A stretch of 64,000 nt of DNA, taken from NCBI RefSeq assembly GCF_041381155.1, contig NC_091134.1, positions 42,305,338 to 42,369,337 of the forward strand, written 5' to 3'. The stretch comes from Argopecten irradians. Taxonomy: Eukaryota; Mollusca; Bivalvia; Pectinida; Pectinidae. The position numbers and the translations under genes were made by a program. This document shows, piece by piece, positions 59,501 through 64,000 of the stretch; the first letter of the stretch is position 1; every line of letters starts with the position of its first letter. The notes under the pieces are model-generated. The model did no database searches. It worked only from the letters and a program-made list of their open reading frames with translations, and was not told the DNA's origin.

Positions 59501-61429
59501 TATATTGTACTTTATAAGATAGTGACCTAGCTCATACCAGACTTCTCACAGGGACTTTACACATATCTATCAAGATGAATAACACATTATCTGAATGTCC
59601 CAGGAACCCTAAATTCAACAGTCAAGCAATTATCAAGATGTGATACCAAGTAGTTCATCTCAAGATGTTCTCTTTTAGTTGTATATAGAATATAGCTTCT
59701 GCTCACTCGATCTGTAGTTCTTTCGTTTTTGAAAGGTACCAGTAGTGTTACCCCTTCTCTCTTGGAGGTGGAAGATCAGACTTCCTTTCTGAGAAAAACG
59801 CAAATCAAGTTGGCCTGATGATCAGGGGATGAGAATCTCAGAGAAATATTTGAGGGGATGTGTTAGGGGATTAAGGGTAAATATTACAAAATATAGAAAT
59901 GCATCACGTCCCTGTGAGGAAAGCACTCTATATATAGAAAGTGAAAGATGAAATACTGAAGTGGTGTCAACTTCAACAAATGATATACATATTGATACCA
60001 AAGATTTTGTGTCAAAAACATAACTGCTGCCTTTTTATGACTTCTGATGTTATATGGATGTTTTAAAACTGTCTCTCTTGTTTTAACTCTGATTTAAGAT
60101 ATATATACATATGTATATACCAGTAAATATTGGTAAGCCATACATTTGCTATGTGCGTTTATTTCTCGACATTGTAAAGACTGACACATAAAATACAGTG
60201 TACCAGTAGGCAATATGATTTTACTACAGTTAGCATATTGATGAAATCGAAAGATATTAATTTATTTGTCATTGTAATAAAGATGTTAACATAATTTCCC
60301 ATCATATGTGTAGTATTTGTATTTATGTTGTGCACAGATTATGTAATGCCTTTTTGTTGTTGAATGTTCGTGAACAGAATTTTTATGACAAGAACATTTA
60401 CTATGACAGACATTTTAGACTATCTGTTTACAATTTTACAGATGATCAATTTGTTCTACAGGTATGATTAACACAGCTTGAAATTCTTAACTATGATACC
60501 TCTATGAACCTAAGGGTAATAATCAAGAAATGTGCAACATTAACCCTAACTGACTCTTGGGTCTACTGATCTAGAGCCTTAACACATACTCATTAACAAA
60601 TAGTATTGTCATCCAGAGGATATTTTGTTACTAATTATTTGTACATTATTTCTATTATTGATAGTGTTACCTTTACATTTTTTTTTGTTCTTCTTTACTT
60701 TGCTTAATTGTTGCTTCATCTGATATTATATTATATAATCAAAAAGTATTACATTTTAAGTAATTTAATTATTTTTCATTAAAAATTTACATGTGATTGC
60801 TCAATTCAGATTATTTTTAGTAAAGGTTGCAAAATGAAATTAACCCCAGTCCCATTGACATTGATATAAAGTGTTCATTATGAATCTGTTTAAATACTCA
60901 ACTATGTTATATATATATATATCTCCATTTTGAGTTTTTCATATGTAGTTATTTTACTATATTATATTATTTTTACTTCGTTATTTTTTTTCCTCAGAAT
61001 AGATTTAGTTCTGATATCATCACAGTGAAATAAAGGGAGGTAACTCTGATACATGGATGCTATATACCAATGTACTAATAATATGGAGATAATTTTACGT
61101 GTAGTGTACATACACAGATGTACTACTTGTGAATAGTGAATAGTGCCATGATCTTGATAACTGAAAACTATGCTCTAGTACATCTGTGAGCGTAATGATC
61201 AAGTACGAGAAATCATCTGTTTATTCGAGCAAATAAAGGTTGATATTGTCCCACTGTAACATTAATGTCAACTACATATTCTCTATAATATAGTAAGACT
61301 AGTGTCCAGTCGTTTCTCTGGTTGGTGTCTGAAGTATATGTTCTACCCTAGTCAAGCATGTCCATATCAGCTGTTGTTATTCTACATTCTATTGGATCTG
61401 GAGCCATTATTAGTTATCTGTGCTTTTTG
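59501..61429. other. AT-rich intergenic spacer, nothing recognised
   Basis: It includes a short (TA)n run near 60905. No coding exon or structured element was identified. Confidence 0.5.
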
Positions 61430-63030
61430 ATTCACTTTGGAGTATCTGTTGTTCCTTACATTCAGTACGGAGAATCTGTTGTTCCTTACATGCAGTACAG
61501 AGTATCTGTTGTTCCCTACATTCAGTACGGAGTATCTGTTGTTCCCTACATTCAGTACGGAGAATCTGTTGTTCCTTACATGCAGTACATAGTATCTGTT
61601 ATTCTCTACATTCAGTAAGGAGTATCTGTTGTTCTCTACATTCAGTAAGGAGTATCTGTTGTTCCCTACATTCAATAAGGAGTATATGTTGTTCCCTTCA
61701 ATCAGTACGGAATATATGTTGTTCCCTACATTCAGTACAGAGTATCTGTTGTTCCTACATTCAGTAAGGAGTATCTGTTGTTCCCTACATTCAGTACAGA
61801 GTATCTGTTGTTCCCTACATTCAGTATGGAGTATCTGTTGTTCCCTACATTCAGTATGGAGTATCTGTTGTTCCCTACATTCAGTATGGAGTATCTGCTG
61901 TTCCCTACATTCAGTACGGAGTATCTGGTGTTCCCTACATTCAGTATGGAGTATCTGTTGTTCCCTACATTCAGTATGGAGTATTTGTTGTTCCCTACAT
62001 TCAGTATAGAGTATCTGCTGTTCCCTACATTCAGAACGGAGTATCTGTTGTTCCCTACATTCAGTATGGAGTATCTGTTGTTCCCTACATTCAGTATGGA
62101 GTATCTGTTATTCCCTACATTCAGTATAGAGTATCTGTTGTTCCCTACATTCAGTACGGAGTATCTGTTGTTCCCTACATTCAGTACAGAGTATCTGTTG
62201 TTCCCTACATTCAGTAAGGAGTAAATGTTTTTCCCTACATTCAGTATGGAGTATCTGTTGTTCCCTACATTCAGTATGGAGTATCTGTTGTTCCCTACAT
62301 TCAGAATGGAGTATCTGTTGTTCCCTACATTCAGTATGGAGTATCTGTGTTCCCTACATTCAGTATGGAGTATCTGTTGTTCCCTACATTCAGAATGGAG
62401 TATCTGTTGTTCCCTACATTCAGTATGGAGTATCTGTTGTTCCCTACATTCAGTATAGAGTATCTGTTGTTCCCTACATTCAGTTAGTACGGAGTATCTG
62501 TTGTTCCTTACATTCAGTAAGGAGTAAATGTTTTTCCCTACATTCAGTATGGAGTATCTGTTGTTCCCTACATTCAGTATGGAGTATCTGTTGTTCTCCT
62601 ACATTCAGTATGGAAGTATCTGTTGTTCCCTACATTCAGTATGGAGTATCTGTTGTTCCCTACATTCAGTATGGAGTATCTGTTGTTCCCTACATTCAGT
62701 AATGTGTTCCTACATCAGAGTATCTGTATTGTTTTCCCTACATTCAGTATAGAGAGTACATTCAGTATGGAGTATCTGTGTTCTTACATCAGTAAGGAGT
62801 AAATTTGTTTCCCTACATTCAGTATGGAGTATCTGTTGTTCCCTTACATTCATAGTATGGAAGTATCTGTTGTTCCCTACATTCAGTATGGAGTATCTGT
62901 TGTTCCCTACATTCAGTAAGGAGTATCTGTTGTTCCCTACATTCAGTATGGAGTATCTGTCGTTTCCTACATTCAGTATGGAGTATCTGTTGTTCCCTAC
63001 ATTCAGAATGGAGTATCTGTTGTTCTGGAG
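61430..63030. repeat. 30 bp minisatellite, about 53 copies
   Basis: The unit reads GAGTATCTGTTGTTCCCTAC followed by ATTCAGTATG. The 30 bp period keeps several frames open on both strands (for example EYLLFPTFSM repeats), but the frames shift at scattered indels near 61755, 62347, 62600 and 62700-62860. There is no start, splice or codon evidence for a protein. Confidence 0.95.
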
Positions 63031-64000
63031 AAGTTATTGCTGTTTCCTCTGTATGTCTGGAGTTTTCATTTCTTTATATTTTAGCAAGCTTTTAGTCCTT
63101 GCCTCTGTACATTCTAGCAAGTCTAGGACAGTTTCCATTCCTCTGTGTTCTATTGAGCCTGAGAAATCTGTTGTTTTACTACCGGTATGTTCTATTGAAT
63201 ATGGAGAAATTATTGTTAAGATAACTGTTATTTCTCATGTTGTGTTGTATCTCTAGTTCTGTTGACTTTACTACCAGTCCTGGTGACACTTGTAAGTGTC
63301 AGTGCCTTTAGTACTAAGTAGTCTGTGATGATTTAGACCATTTCCTTATACAGCTCCTAACTACACAAATATCTTCTGAAATCCAGGTGTTTACCTAGAA
63401 ATTAAGTGCTTTAAAACGTTTTACTGTTTACCCACTAACATTTCAACTAACTTCAGGAATGGTTGCTAAATAAAATAAAAATTGTCTCATCTGAACTTTG
63501 TCATTAACCTTATTATTAATGACATTGACCTTATGTGGCCATGTCTGTGACTACCCTTTGCATAGCGTAGTTTGTAATAATGATGTAGTTCATAAATATT
63601 AAACATTTATTTACATTTTGTCTTTAATATACATGTGTTTAATTGTTGGACTAAAAAATTAAATAAACAAATTGACTAGAAAAATGGCTCTCTTGTGTTT
63701 TAAAACAGAATAATATGCACAGTTGAGACATGGAAATTAATCTCTTCTTTTGATCATTCGGAAAGCAATTTACCATCTGATCATGCATGCTTGAAAATAC
63801 ATGTACATAAATTATGTATGCTTCCTACAGAAATAACATGAAAGGTTTGGTAAATTGATACACTCACAATTGAAAAGTTTTGATCAGATCATATCAAAGG
63901 ACCTTCCCTAAAACAATGAACATTGGATTCTCATCCATAAGAATGTATGACAAATACAAATAACATCAGAATAATCTGTGAAGCATATTGATTTGACTCC
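63031..64000. other. Non-coding right end of window
   Basis: Shortly after the array, CTGTTGTTTTACTACCGG and neighbours are diverged array-like words. The remainder is AT-rich with no recognised feature. Confidence 0.45.

Noticed and set aside
61430..63256. Long open frames with EYLLFPTFSM-type repeats as a repetitive protein
   Set aside because: The 30 bp period opens several frames on both strands at once, and frames break at array indels; there are no splice or codon signals.

Overview
The window is eukaryotic nuclear DNA: AT-rich, with spliced genes, GT-AG introns, AATAAA polyadenylation signals, tRNA-derived SINE fragments and many small inverted-repeat elements. The dispersed repeat at 41.4 kb (AGGTCATCTGACCCGAAGGG...) is of a kind I associate with bivalve mollusc genomes, and the encoded proteins are invertebrate-like. 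A bivalve is the best guess; the species cannot be named from this window.

Three genes are supported, all on the + strand. (1) 1.0-30.1 kb: a GRIN1/NMDAR1 (GluN1) glutamate receptor gene. Fourteen coding exons are resolved. They include the ligand-binding S1 and S2 segments, M1, the pore loop with its N-site asparagine, M3 with [10 protein letters not shown]4, and two alternative terminal exons giving different C-tails. About 160 residues of the amino-terminal domain are absent between the exon ending at 1432 and the exon starting at 11190. (2) 36.67-37.82 kb and (3) 57.28-58.33 kb: two paralogous neuronal calcium sensor genes of the hippocalcin/neurocalcin/recoverin family. Each encodes 179 residues in two coding exons split at the same codon boundary, after a spliced 5' UTR. 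All three products fit neuronal calcium signalling: one is a calcium-permeable channel subunit and two are myristoyl/EF-hand calcium sensors.

Layout: 1-0.78 kb is one copy of a duplicated segment repeated at 3.80-4.59 kb. GRIN1 follows, with introns largely made of minisatellites: 50 bp units at 1.43-2.2 kb, 34 bp at 4.59-10.79 kb, 37 bp at 12.1-13.1 kb, 36 bp at 15.2-15.63 kb, 26 bp at 19.7-24.9 kb and 104 bp at 27.1-29.2 kb. Downstream come a 57 bp array, TTAA-bounded and foldback elements, a CRE/E-box region, the first sensor gene, AT-rich spacer, an 8.8 kb array of 25 bp units, a CpG-richer stretch that may be the second sensor gene's promoter, the second sensor gene, and a 30 bp array at 61.4-63.0 kb. 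By my coordinates tandem arrays occupy about 28 kb, roughly 44% of the window.

The most striking pattern is that at four separate exon/intron junctions (1432, 12074, 15191, 57655) the adjacent tandem array is made of copies of the junction itself: the last exon bases, the AG|GT, and the start of the intron. Real 5' splice sites are therefore followed by 3 to about 28 near-identical decoys. Three larger arrays carry splice-like motifs without an identified parent exon: AG|GTATGT in the 34 bp array, a TACTAAC branch site plus CTACAG in the 26 bp array, and CAG|GTATGT on the minus strand of the 25 bp array.
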